Assembly (NCBI GenBank): GCA_964373815.1
Contig: CAYJWI010000006.1
Location: 1-55,278, forward strand
Origin: UBA10205 sp964373815
GTDB lineage: Archaea; Iainarchaeota; Iainarchaeia; Iainarchaeales; Iainarchaeaceae
Direction of reading: 5' to 3'
Length of the DNA: 55,278 nucleotides
Below the pieces are notes generated by a model. The model saw only the letters and a program-made list of their open reading frames with translations, made no database searches and was not told the origin of the DNA. Made by a program: the position numbers and the translations under genes. Positions 6,851-15,298 of the stretch are shown here, in pieces. The stretch's first letter is position 1, and every line of letters starts with the position of its first letter.

Positions 6851-9229
6851 ATGCCCGCCGAAAAAAACACCAAGAAATCTGTTCTCCCAGAAAAGGAGGA
6901 AACTTCTTCCAGCCACGCTCCGCAGCAGCAGGAGATGAAGGAGCACTGGCCTGACAATACTGCAAGGAAAATAATCGAGGCAAAGGGCGAACTTCCACTT
7001 TACACTGTTGCCGCTGGCATTACCCCTAGCGGCGTTGTGCACATAGGCAATTTCCGGGAAATAATGACTGTCGATCTCGTGGCGAGGGCGCTGCGAAAGC
7101 TCGGCAAAAAGGTGCGCTTCATTTACTCGTGGGATGATTACGACGTTTTCCGCAAGGTGCCCGCAAATTTCCCAAAAAAAGAAATGCTCGAAAAATACCT
7201 GCGCCAGCCGATAGTAGATGTCCCAGACCCTTTTAGCTGCCACAAGAGCTATGCCGAGCACAACGAGAAGATGCTCGAAGACGAGCTTCCATCAATAGGC
7301 ATTGCCCCGCAGTTCCTCTACCAGGCAAAGAAGTACCGTGCCTGCGAGTACTCTGAAAGCATGAAGAAAGCCCTTCACGCAAAGGATGAAATCAAGGTAA
7401 TTCTGGACAAGTGGCGCGCAGAGGACCTCGAAGGCGAGTGGAACCCTGTGCGCGTTTTCTGCTCGGAGTGCAACCGCGACACAACCACAATCACGGATTA
7501 CGATGGCGATTACTCGCTCACATACTCCTGCGAGTGCGGCTTTGGGGAAACTTTCGATTTTAGAAAGAAGGGCATAGCAAAGCTGCAGTGGCGCGTTGAC
7601 TGGCCAATGAGGTGGGCGCACGAGAAGGTTAGCTTTGAGCCTTCTGGAAAGGAGCACTCCTCGCAGGGCGGGAGCAACACGACCGCAAACGAAATAGCAA
7701 AGCAGGTTTTCGGTTTCGAGCCGCCGTTCCACATAATGTACGAGTTCATAGCAATCAAGGGAACCGGCGGGAAAATGTCGAGCTCTAGGGGGAACACTGT
7801 GGATTTGAAGGAAATGAAATCCATCTACGAGCCTTCAGTGATACGCTACATTTTTGTCCGGCCCATGCCGCCAAAGGCTTTCGAGATTTCTTTTGATGCG
7901 GACGCCATAACCATTTACGAAGCATTCGACAGGCTCGAAAGGGTGTACTTCGGCGCCGAGGCGCCTGACAAGGAGAACACGCTCGAACAGATGAAATCGC
8001 TATACGAGTTCAGTGCCGTGGAAACACAAAAACAAATGCCTCTCCAGCCGAGCTTTAGGCACGTCACGACAATCCTGCAGCTAAACCTCCTCGACGAGGC
8101 AAAGACTTACGCTTATTTCATGGAGGGGGCGAAGACAAAGTTCGACGAAAACCGCCTGGCAACGAGAATCTCCTGCGCCAAGAACTGGCTCGCGAACTAT
8201 GCGCCAGAGCAGTTCCTCTTCAAGGTGCAGGACTCCGTACCGGACATTGCCCTCTCACTTTCAGCTAACGAAAAGGCTGGCCTGAAGGCCTTTGCGGATT
8301 CCATAAAGGATTCGACGGATGAGGAAAGCACGGCTTCGCTCTTCAAGCAGGCATCGGAAAAGAATGATGTCGCCCTGCCAGATTTGTTCCGTGCCTCCTA
8401 TCTCATGCTGCTCGGAAAAGAGAAGGGCCCGAGGCTCTTCCACATCATTTCAAACATCGGCATTGAAAAATTCCGCAGCCTCGCCTCCGAGCTCCAGACA
8501 AAAAAGTTAGTGGTAAGGGACAAGCCCAAGCTTCCGGGTTTGGCCGAGCTCTCGAAGGCGCTGGATTTTTCCATTGCGAAGGACTTGAAGGAAAAGTTCC
8601 CGTCCCTGCGCGTCGGCGTTGTGCTCATTGACGGAATTGACAACGCGATGAAGGATGATTCCATAGCGAAAATGCTGCGCTCGGAAGAGCAGTCTTTCAA
8701 GCAAAAGTACTTCGGAAAGGACATGGCCTCGATAAAGGGCATAAAGTCATGGAGGGAGGCATACTCGGCTTTCGGCGCAAAGCCTAAGGATTACAAGTCC
8801 TCGGTGGAAGCCCTCGCTAAAAAGGTGCTGAAGGGGGAACAACTGCCTTCGATTAATTCGATAGTTGATTTGGGCAATTGCATTTCAATAAAGCACGTGC
8901 TACCTGTAGGCAGCGAGGACCTCGGAAAAGTTTCCGGCGGCATAAGATTGCGCTTCGCAGATGGCGGCGAGCCTTTTTCGAAAATCGGCTCATCCGAGAA
9001 CGAGCCACCTGAAAAGGGCGAAGTGGTTTATGCGGACAGTGCGGGTGTTCTCTGCAGGCGCTTCAACTGGCGCGAATCTGAGCGCACAAAGCTCACGGGG
9101 CAGACAAAAAAAGCGGTGCTTTTCATAGAGAGCCTGAACGCCGATGACTCCCTCGAGGAAGCGGTAATAGAGCTCACTTCTCTTCTAGAAAAACACTGCA
9201 AGGCAAAAGTGAAAGTATTTATTATTTGA
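6851..9229 (+). CDS. lysS: Class I lysyl-tRNA synthetase fused to a B3/4 domain
   Basis: Residue numbers count from a GTG at 6842; the ATG at 6851 (residue 4) is taken as start. Residues 36-552 are archaeal class I LysRS, which charges tRNA-Lys: HIGN at 67-70, a zinc-type cluster CSEC near 207-210 and CEC near 230-232, and KMSSS at 311-315. A lone enzyme would end here, at about 530 residues. Residues 572-795 are instead a B3/4 domain, as in the PheRS beta-chain editing module and free-standing B3/4 proteins: LIDGIDN, SWREAYSAFGAKPKDYKSS, LPSINSIVDLGN, GEVVYAD and LCRRFNWRE. No stop or frameshift separates the parts. The gene lies between the two tRNA-Lys genes. The first 35 residues are a low-complexity lead. 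Confidence 0.9.
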   Translation: MPAEKNTKKSVLPEKEETSSSHAPQQQEMKEHWPDNTARKIIEAKGELPLYTVAAGITPSGVVHIGNFREIMTVDLVARALRKLGKKVRFIYSWDDYDVFRKVPANFPKKEMLEKYLRQPIVDVPDPFSCHKSYAEHNEKMLEDELPSIGIAPQFLYQAKKYRACEYSESMKKALHAKDEIKVILDKWRAEDLEGEWNPVRVFCSECNRDTTTITDYDGDYSLTYSCECGFGETFDFRKKGIAKLQWRVDWPMRWAHEKVSFEPSGKEHSSQGGSNTTANEIAKQVFGFEPPFHIMYEFIAIKGTGGKMSSSRGNTVDLKEMKSIYEPSVIRYIFVRPMPPKAFEISFDADAITIYEAFDRLERVYFGAEAPDKENTLEQMKSLYEFSAVETQKQMPLQPSFRHVTTILQLNLLDEAKTYAYFMEGAKTKFDENRLATRISCAKNWLANYAPEQFLFKVQDSVPDIALSLSANEKAGLKAFADSIKDSTDEESTASLFKQASEKNDVALPDLFRASYLMLLGKEKGPRLFHIISNIGIEKFRSLASELQTKKLVVRDKPKLPGLAELSKALDFSIAKDLKEKFPSLRVGVVLIDGIDNAMKDDSIAKMLRSEEQSFKQKYFGKDMASIKGIKSWREAYSAFGAKPKDYKSSVEALAKKVLKGEQLPSINSIVDLGNCISIKHVLPVGSEDLGKVSGGIRLRFADGGEPFSKIGSSENEPPEKGEVVYADSAGVLCRRFNWRESERTKLTGQTKKAVLFIESLNADDSLEEAVIELTSLLEKHCKAKVKVFII

Positions 9230-9288
9230 ATTTCCAGGCTATTTGCGTAAGGTATTTAAAGTTCTCTAGGGGGAGATTAAGTCAGAGT

Positions 9289-9429
9289 GGGCCCATAGCT
9301 CAGGCTGGTAGAGCACTTGATTCTTTCAAGTTTTATTGCTTAAGGAAGGTGCGGCTCTTAAAATCTTTACCGGTTTGGGTAAAGGTTGGAACGACCAAGG
9401 TGTCGAGGGTTCAAATCCCTCTGGGCTCG
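9289..9429 (+). tRNA. tRNA-Lys (CUU) with two introns
   Basis: Exons 9289-9319, 9354-9360 and 9394-9429 join to a 74-nt tRNA with anticodon arm CTTGG-CTCTTAA-CCAAG. Its acceptor and T arms match tRNA-Lys(UUU). Intron 1 (9320-9353, 34 nt) lies between positions 30 and 31. Its BHB has central helix CACT/GGTG, bulges TG^A and CG^G, outer helix AGAG/CTCT and inner helix TTCTTT/AAGGAA. Intron 2 (9361-9393, 33 nt) is at the usual 37/38, with bulges TA^A and CG^A and a 10-bp inner helix AATCTTTACC/GGTAAAGGTT. CCA is not encoded. Reading the first CTT (near 9322) as the anticodon would give a U37 and a broken stem. Confidence 0.88.
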
Positions 9430-9460
9430 CTTTTTTATTTACTTCAAACCCATAATTGGT

Positions 9461-9580
9461 ATGGCAGAACAAAAGGCCAACCTCAAGAAGTGGGTTGAGG
9501 AAACTGGGTTCTCAAACCCTGTTAAACTGGCAAAAGCAATGAACGCTATGGGCTTGCCTTTTAAACCTTATTTTAGGTAA
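9461..9580 (+). CDS. Possible 39-residue small protein
   Basis: An ATG at 9461 opens a 39-residue frame (MAEQKANLKKWVEETG...) ending at TAA 9578-9580, between two intron-containing tRNA genes. The sequence is helical and basic, with a NPVKLAKAMNAMG stretch and an aromatic end. A T/A-rich promoter-like TTTTTTATTTA lies about 30 nt upstream. The protein-like composition argues for a real gene; the short length and lack of a recognised family argue against. No function is assigned. Confidence 0.35.
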   Translation: MAEQKANLKKWVEETGFSNPVKLAKAMNAMGLPFKPYFR

Positions 9581-9594
9581 GTTCTTAGTTTAAT

Positions 9595-9759
9595 GGGACA
9601 GTAGCTTAGCCTGGGAAAGCACTCGACGGGCACAAGCATGTCTTTGGTGGCTTGTTTTGCCCGGGTGAAGCTGAAGATAGGGCAACGGAGCCTCGTTGTT
9701 AATCTTCGTTGCTTCCATCAGGCACCGAGTTATCGCGAGTTCAAATCTCGCCTGTCCCA
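9595..9759 (+). tRNA. tRNA-Phe (GAA) with two introns
   Basis: Exons 9595-9625, 9670-9676 and 9724-9759 join to 74 nt with acceptor GGGACAG/CTGTCCC, anticodon arm CTCGG-CTGAAGA-CCGAG and discriminator A. Intron 1 (9626-9669, 44 nt) is at 30/31: central helix CACT/GGTG, bulges CG^A and AA^G, inner helix CGGGCA/TGCCCG, then CAAGC/GCTTG. Intron 2 (9677-9723, 47 nt) is at 37/38: central helix CTGA/TCAG, bulges AG^A and GC^A, and a GCAACG/CGTTGC inner stem. A T-rich run follows the gene. Both intron positions equal those of the neighbouring tRNA-Lys(CUU). Confidence 0.88.
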
Positions 9760-9874
9760 TTTTTCCTTTTTTTAGCAGAATCTTCCCCGGGCCAGCCGAA
9801 AAAAATTAACCTGCCTTTCCGCGTTTTCCATCGCTTTTTAATTTGTTTTCCCTCATTTATTCTTGGTGTTTTTG

Positions 9875-12064
9875 GTGCGTTCCCGAGTTGTTCTCATTGT
9901 TTTACTGCTTATTATTTTATCCTCGCTCTCGCTTGCCGCGGCTCCTACTGTCACTAGCAGGACAAACCCGAGCGGCTCTTGGGGGAACTCGTCAGCAATA
10001 AGCGTTGACGTTTCTTTTGCCAGCGCGGAAGGCTATAGCTATATTGTCGACGCTTCCCCCTCCACGGAGCCGGACACAACTGTTGATACCACGAATACCC
10101 ATATTTCGCTCGGTTCGAAAAATGACGGCACATACTGGTTCCATGTGAGGGCAAAGACCTCTTCTGGCTGGAGCGATACCGCGCATTTTGAACTGAAGGT
10201 TGATACAGGCAGCCCTTCAAGGCCGACAGGCATGAAGGCAACTTCCCAGCCGGATGGGAGCGTCTTGATTGAATGGGTGGCATCCGTGGATCCGCTGTCA
10301 GGGGTCGCGTATTACAATATCTATAGGAGCACATTGCGCTTTGTCTACGATTCAGCCCTTGGCTATAACCGCGAATTCTCGATAAGGGACCCCGTCGCAA
10401 AAAAAATCGGCGCCAACATCACCGGCACTTCCTTTACTGATTCAAATTTCGTGATAGGGGAGGGCTACAGGTTCCACTACAAGATACAGCCAGTGGACAA
10501 TGCCGGAAACGGCGGGAACACAAGCGCCGCCATTTCCACCCTGACCACTAATTTCTGCAACCTCGTCCTCTCGCTTGAAGCCGGCTTCAAGGACGGCAAC
10601 ATTTCAATGGCCCTCACTTCAGACAAAAAATTCAAGAAAGGCCAGCTCGTGGTAAGGGATCCGGAAGGAAAAGAGGCCATTTTGGCCACAAACCTGCATG
10701 ACATAAACTCTTACTCGGCAGGCTATTCGCTTTCCGGAAAAGTGAACGGCGACTACAACATTTCCTTCTCTGCAAACGACGAGGACGCGGTGAAATGCAT
10801 TGCGGAAAAAGTTTTTGTTTACGATACTTCCGCGCCTGAAGTAGAGATACTTTCCCCCACCGCCACTGGCGAGCTTTCAGGTTTTATAAAAGTGAAAATC
10901 AAGGCTTCCGAGAAAGGGACTAACCCTTCAGGCATAGCGAAGGTTTCGCTCTACCTCGAGAAGGCTGATTCAGAGCAGCTCATAGCGGATGCAGCGCAAG
11001 AAGATGGGGATTATGCTGTTGACTGGAATACCCTTAATTTTGAGAACGGCCGTTTCAAGGTCACTGCAAGGGCTTTTGATAGGGGCGGTAACAAGGCCGA
11101 GGCTTCAAAGACTTATACCATCAAGAACGTGTTTTTCGCAAGGATTGGTGCTGACAGCGACATCGCTGGCGCGGAGGCGAAGAGATTAGAGGCCCTCGAT
11201 TTTCTCAAGGAGAAGCAGAAACTTAGCATAGACGTTTCAGCCCCGCAAGCACAGCTCGCTATAGGCGATGCAAACCTCGCTTATGCAAAGAAGCTTCTGG
11301 AGCAGGGCCTCTATTACGAGCTAGCCTCGCAGGAGGCAAAGGCGGCAGGCGCGGTATATGCCGGGGTGAAGGGCTCGCTCTTTGTGACAAAGCACGACTC
11401 TGCCAATTACACCTACAACAAGACCCAGCTTGACGTATTCCTCGAAGCCGCGGGACTTGACCAGGCAAGCAGGCCAGCTGCAAAGAAACTTATTGAAAAA
11501 ATGAAACCGGAAAGAAGCCTTGAGATTCTGCAGGTAAAAGGCACGGGCGATGGAAACGGCTATTATGTTGCCAACATCGTGGTTTCCTTCACGAACACTG
11601 ACCGGAACTCTGTTTCGGTCAAGGTTGCGGAAATAATCCCCAAAAGGTTCACGGACGATGCCAACAAAATCTCTTCCCAGGAAAGATTTGAAATATTGAG
11701 AAGGGACCCGGTAATAGTGTTCTCGCCAATCGATGCCAACAGTGGCGCGAAGGTAGAAATAATTTACGGCCTTAAGCAGAAGCTGACCAAGGCGCAGGCT
11801 GATGCATTCATTGTTTCAGGGGTAATGGATTACTATGTTTCGCCGCCGATAATACTACCACAATCTACCAACACAGCCTCGCTCAAAAACCAGCCGCTCT
11901 TGAACGTTTCCCCAGTCATTCCAGATCTCTCGTCCCTAAAGCTTGACAACGGCAACATTTGGATACTTGGCGGCGGTGTCGTGCTTGTGCTGGGGATTCT
12001 TTTCGTGATGTTTTTGCTTGCGGCTTTCGGGGTTTACTACTTTTTCATAAAGAAGAAAAGGTGA
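9875..12064 (+). CDS. Secreted, membrane-anchored protein with Fn3/Ig-like domains
   Basis: Surface protein of about 730 residues. An N-terminal signal peptide (RSRVVLIVLLLIILSSLSLAAA) precedes Ig/Fn3-like beta domains over roughly the first 430 residues; markers are the DGTYWFHVRA, GSVLIEWVASVDPLSG and DTSAPEVEILSP phrases. A helical, alanine-rich region follows, then a further beta region. A single C-terminal membrane segment (VVLVLGILFVMFLLAAFGVYYF) and a KKKR tail anchor it with the bulk outside. TTG 9863, GTG 9866 and GTG 9875 are all possible starts; 9875 gives the cleanest signal peptide. The stop overlaps the next gene's GTG. The role may be adhesion or envelope structure, but no enzyme motif is seen. 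Confidence 0.75.
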   Translation: MRSRVVLIVLLLIILSSLSLAAAPTVTSRTNPSGSWGNSSAISVDVSFASAEGYSYIVDASPSTEPDTTVDTTNTHISLGSKNDGTYWFHVRAKTSSGWSDTAHFELKVDTGSPSRPTGMKATSQPDGSVLIEWVASVDPLSGVAYYNIYRSTLRFVYDSALGYNREFSIRDPVAKKIGANITGTSFTDSNFVIGEGYRFHYKIQPVDNAGNGGNTSAAISTLTTNFCNLVLSLEAGFKDGNISMALTSDKKFKKGQLVVRDPEGKEAILATNLHDINSYSAGYSLSGKVNGDYNISFSANDEDAVKCIAEKVFVYDTSAPEVEILSPTATGELSGFIKVKIKASEKGTNPSGIAKVSLYLEKADSEQLIADAAQEDGDYAVDWNTLNFENGRFKVTARAFDRGGNKAEASKTYTIKNVFFARIGADSDIAGAEAKRLEALDFLKEKQKLSIDVSAPQAQLAIGDANLAYAKKLLEQGLYYELASQEAKAAGAVYAGVKGSLFVTKHDSANYTYNKTQLDVFLEAAGLDQASRPAAKKLIEKMKPERSLEILQVKGTGDGNGYYVANIVVSFTNTDRNSVSVKVAEIIPKRFTDDANKISSQERFEILRRDPVIVFSPIDANSGAKVEIIYGLKQKLTKAQADAFIVSGVMDYYVSPPIILPQSTNTASLKNQPLLNVSPVIPDLSSLKLDNGNIWILGGGVVLVLGILFVMFLLAAFGVYYFFIKKKR

Positions 12065-13125
12065 GCTTCTTGCATTTACGGGAATTCCTAAAGTCCACTG
12101 CAAGGGAAGTGGACACAGAGCTCAAAAATTTTTTTCCGGAGAGAATTTCCGCAGGTTGGGTTAGCAGTTCCTTGGGCCCACAAGAATACCAGGTGGACCT
12201 CAAGGCTTCCCAGAAAGCCGTTTTCGAGCCAATATGGGAATTCCTCTCAAGAGGGGGGAAGAGGTGGAGGCCTGCGCTCTTGCTTCTTGCGTGCGAATCC
12301 GTGGGCGGCAAAAAGAAGGATGCCATGCCGTACACCGTAATACCAGAGTTAGTGCACAACGGCACTATAATGGTAGATGATGTAGAGGACGGCTCCGCAT
12401 TGAGAAGGGGCAAGCCCTCGACGCACATACTCTACGGGATAGATGTCGCGGTGAATGCCGGCAATGCAATGTACTACCTTCCGCTCGTCAAGTTGTTCCG
12501 GAAATCAAAGCTTTCGCCTGAAAAAAAAGCCATGGTTTACGACATTTACTCTCTTGAGATGCTAAAGCTCTCTTTCGGCCAGGCCATGGACATTTACTGG
12601 CACAAGGGCAACTCAAACGTCAATGAAAAGCAGTACCTGCAGATGTGCTCGTTCAAGACAGGTTCGCTCGCAAGGCTCTCGGTCGGCCTCGGCGCGCTGC
12701 TCGGCGGCGCTTCGAAAAAGCAGGCGGATGCGCTTTTGGATTTTGCCACAAGCATAGGCATTGCCTTCCAGATACAAGACGACATACTAAACATCAAGCC
12801 CGAGACAATCGGGTGGGGCAAGGAAATTGGGGATGACATAAAGGAGGGCAAGAGGACGCTCATGGTTATACACGCGCTCTCGAGGCTGCCTAAAGCAAAA
12901 AAAGACAAGCTCATCCGTACGCTTGACGAGAGGCAGAATTCGGATTCGGATGTAAGGGAAGCGATTTCATTCCTCGAACAGACAGGTTCTATCGATTACG
13001 CGAGGGTTTTTGCGAGGCGGCTTGTCAAAAAAAGCTGGCAAAAGGTTGACAAGAGCCTGAAGGGTTCGCCTGCAAAGTCCATGCTCAAGGAATTCGCGGA
13101 TTACCTTATAGAGCGCAAGATATAG
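12061..13125 (+). CDS. Polyprenyl (geranylgeranyl-type) diphosphate synthase
   Basis: Trans-isoprenyl diphosphate synthase of about 354 residues that condenses IPP with allylic diphosphates; in archaea this supplies GGPP for ether lipids, made here into GGGP by the gene at 42.5 kb. Family marks in order: GGKRWRPALLLLAC, HNGTIMVDDVEDGS (first aspartate-rich DDxxD motif), a KTGSL helix, and FQIQDDILN (second aspartate-rich motif) with the following GDDIKEGKRT. Chain length cannot be set with certainty from sequence alone. The GTG at 12061 overlaps the preceding stop, implying translational coupling. About 35 residues precede the conserved core. Confidence 0.9.
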   Translation: MSFLHLREFLKSTAREVDTELKNFFPERISAGWVSSSLGPQEYQVDLKASQKAVFEPIWEFLSRGGKRWRPALLLLACESVGGKKKDAMPYTVIPELVHNGTIMVDDVEDGSALRRGKPSTHILYGIDVAVNAGNAMYYLPLVKLFRKSKLSPEKKAMVYDIYSLEMLKLSFGQAMDIYWHKGNSNVNEKQYLQMCSFKTGSLARLSVGLGALLGGASKKQADALLDFATSIGIAFQIQDDILNIKPETIGWGKEIGDDIKEGKRTLMVIHALSRLPKAKKDKLIRTLDERQNSDSDVREAISFLEQTGSIDYARVFARRLVKKSWQKVDKSLKGSPAKSMLKEFADYLIERKI

Positions 13126-13212
13126 CCTTGCCGCTCTTGCTTTTAAAAAGTGAAACTCCTGCAACTTGGAAAAAACCCTACCCAATAAAAGCCTATATTT
13201 TTTTTGCCGACT

Positions 13213-13953
13213 TTAGGCCTCGTCGTACTCTTTTTCAACCTTGCGTATAACTATCCCCTTCTCCGAGATTTCGAGCGGGTGCAAATCCTCAGAGTGCCTT
13301 GTCGCGCGCATTTTGCGGATATGCATTGTCCTGTTGCTCCTTGTCCCTATCCCGATGTAGTGCAGAACTATTACCCCGTCAACGACATATTCCTCTATCC
13401 CGAATTTTCCGAACTTGTTCGCGCCTTCCGCAATCTCGCTTGTCATAATGGTTGTGACACCTATTCTCATGAGCAGGTATGAGAGCTTGAGTATTGCGTT
13501 CCTCACTTCGGTTTCGTGCTGGAAATTGAACCCAAGCGCGGGGATGGAGTCTATCACAAGCCTCTTAGCGCCGCTCCTTTTCACGGTCCTCATTATTTCC
13601 AAAAGCAGTTTGTCTATGTCAAAGCCGGTTGCCGGCATGGAGAACTCCTCCTCGCTTGGCATGCCTATCCTTGCGAGGCTGCCATCGATTATGTGCAGAA
13701 GGTTGCTCTCCTCTAGCTTGCGCAAATCCCAGCCAAACCTTAGCATGTCCTCCCTAATGAGGTCCGGCCTCTCGTCAAGGGTTACGTAGATGCCGGGTTC
13801 GTTGTACTTTTTCGCGCCGTTGTAGACATACTGGATGCAGAAAATGGTTTTTCCCGTTCCGCAGCCGCCTGAAAGGAGAACTGTCCTGCCTTCGGGAAAA
13901 CCACCCTCGAGCAGGTCATCAAGGCCTGCGACTCCTGTAGGGACGCGGTTCAT
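13213..13953 (-). CDS. KaiC-like single-domain RecA-superfamily ATPase
   Basis: Protein of 246 residues. Walker A is SGGCGTGKT near residues 28-36, preceded by the family's RVPTGVAGLDDLLEGGFPEG. The catalytic acidic pair position reads TLDERP (DE rather than EE). Walker B is RLVIDS near 132-137. It has one KaiC domain, not the two of clock KaiC. Archaeal relatives act in signalling, for example the ArlH/FlaH archaellum ATPase and circadian-like kinases; no archaellum genes are adjacent, so the role is open. It converges with the polyprenyl synthase and is divergent from the ABC cluster. ArlH is less likely because of the missing neighbours. Confidence 0.85.
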   Translation of the reverse strand: MNRVPTGVAGLDDLLEGGFPEGRTVLLSGGCGTGKTIFCIQYVYNGAKKYNEPGIYVTLDERPDLIREDMLRFGWDLRKLEESNLLHIIDGSLARIGMPSEEEFSMPATGFDIDKLLLEIMRTVKRSGAKRLVIDSIPALGFNFQHETEVRNAILKLSYLLMRIGVTTIMTSEIAEGANKFGKFGIEEYVVDGVIVLHYIGIGTRSNRTMHIRKMRATRHSEDLHPLEISEKGIVIRKVEKEYDEA

Positions 13954-14062
13954 GGTTCCACTGTATAGTTTGAATTGAACTTGTATTTATAGCAAACGGC
14001 AAAAGTAATTTGGCCAAAAAACCCCAGAATGGTTTAAGTAGTTTTCTGTGGGCTTTCTTTTT

Positions 14063-15298
14063 ATGAAGCACAGCATCCTGCTCGTCTTTGCGGCCCTTGC
14101 CCTCTGCCAGGCAGCCTTTGCAGGCCAGCTATACATATTGGACGTGGCAAATGAATCCACCATCCCCTCGCCTGTTTATGCGGGCGATCTCGTGACCCTT
14201 ACCCTTGATGTGAAGAACATAAGCGGCAGCGGCCAGGACGCTTCTGACATCAACGTTTCCATAGAGCTAAACAGCAATGACTTCGAGGAAGTCAAGGTCT
14301 CGGAAATGATAGGCGCGCTCAAGGCGCAGGGCTCGAAGACGGTTTCCCTAAGGTTCCGGATAAAGGAAACCGCCCTCCCCGGAAGCTACAAGATCTCGGT
14401 TTTTCTCAACTACAAGAACGCCCTTACCAAGATTTCACAGAGCGATGACATAAACATCAAGGTCGAGACATGCAGCATACTAAAGGTTGATGACATTGCG
14501 CTAAGCACCTCCACCCCGCACAACAACAGTGTGCTTTCCATTTCTGCCTCGATAAAGAACATATGCTCGGCCCCCGCAAGGGATGTGAGCGTTGAACTAA
14601 AGCCGCAGACAAACACTACAATTGCGCCTTTCATAGTCGCCTCCGGCACTTCAAAAAAGCTCGGGGACATAGGCCCTAATTCCTCTAAGAGTGCGGATTT
14701 CTCGATAGAGGTCAGCAACGATGTAGAGGCAAAGGCGTATGTTTTCTCGATAGATGCGAACTGCGATGGCTGCTCGAAGGCATTTTCCAATTCCTTCTCG
14801 TTCCTCGTGCAGGGAGCCCCAGAACTCGTTTTTTCCAACATTGAGTACTCGGTTGACGATGCGACCTCCAATGACAAGGAAATATTGCTGGGTAACAATT
14901 TCACACTTTCAGTGCAGCTAGACAACATCGGCAAGGAGAAGGCGAAAGCAGTCGAGGTCTCAACGGATTTCGGCACAGCGATTGTGGGTACTTCTAAATC
15001 TTTCCTCGGAAACATCGACCAGGATGATTCCGGCGCCGCGATTTTCAACCTCAAGGCTTTCGCGCAGGCAAAACCAGGCAAGCACGAGGGCACTATAACG
15101 GTTTCATACATAGACGAAACCGGGCAGAGGCAGCAAATAGTAGAGCAGTACTCGCTCTACGTCAGCGAAGCTCCGGCCCCGAGCCCAGTGCTTTACATAA
15201 TAATCCTGGTGCTCTTGATTGCGGCCCTGGGCATTGTTTATTTCATTGTAAAGTTCGTGTTCAGGCAGCTTGCAATCAGGAAATCACAGTCACGATGA
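14063..15298 (+). CDS. CARDB-like secreted/membrane protein of the ABC cluster
   Basis: About 411 residues: signal peptide (MKHSILLVFAALALCQAAFA), three CARDB/S-layer-like beta domains, and a C-terminal membrane helix (VLYIIILVLLIAALGIVYFIVKF) with a short basic tail. Phrases such as VYAGDLVTLTLDVKNISGSG and DNIGKEKAKAVEVSTDFG are typical of this class. The ATG at 14063 is preferred over a GTG at 14048 because it starts the signal peptide. Its stop overlaps the ATG of the downstream permease, so it belongs to the transporter operon. It probably works outside the membrane as a periplasm-side adaptor, comparable in position though not in sequence to MacA; this is inferred. Confidence 0.78.
   Translation: MKHSILLVFAALALCQAAFAGQLYILDVANESTIPSPVYAGDLVTLTLDVKNISGSGQDASDINVSIELNSNDFEEVKVSEMIGALKAQGSKTVSLRFRIKETALPGSYKISVFLNYKNALTKISQSDDINIKVETCSILKVDDIALSTSTPHNNSVLSISASIKNICSAPARDVSVELKPQTNTTIAPFIVASGTSKKLGDIGPNSSKSADFSIEVSNDVEAKAYVFSIDANCDGCSKAFSNSFSFLVQGAPELVFSNIEYSVDDATSNDKEILLGNNFTLSVQLDNIGKEKAKAVEVSTDFGTAIVGTSKSFLGNIDQDDSGAAIFNLKAFAQAKPGKHEGTITVSYIDETGQRQQIVEQYSLYVSEAPAPSPVLYIIILVLLIAALGIVYFIVKFVFRQLAIRKSQSR

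Noticed and set aside
9316..9330. CTTGA-TTCTT-TCAAG as the anticodon arm of tRNA-Lys(CUU) with a single intron
   Set aside because: The loop would have five bases, or U at position 37 and a broken stem. The two-intron reading gives a perfect arm and two BHB motifs.
13213..13953. ArlH/FlaH archaellum ATPase
   Set aside because: No other archaellum genes are nearby and the Walker A style is that of general KaiC-like proteins, so the call stays generic.
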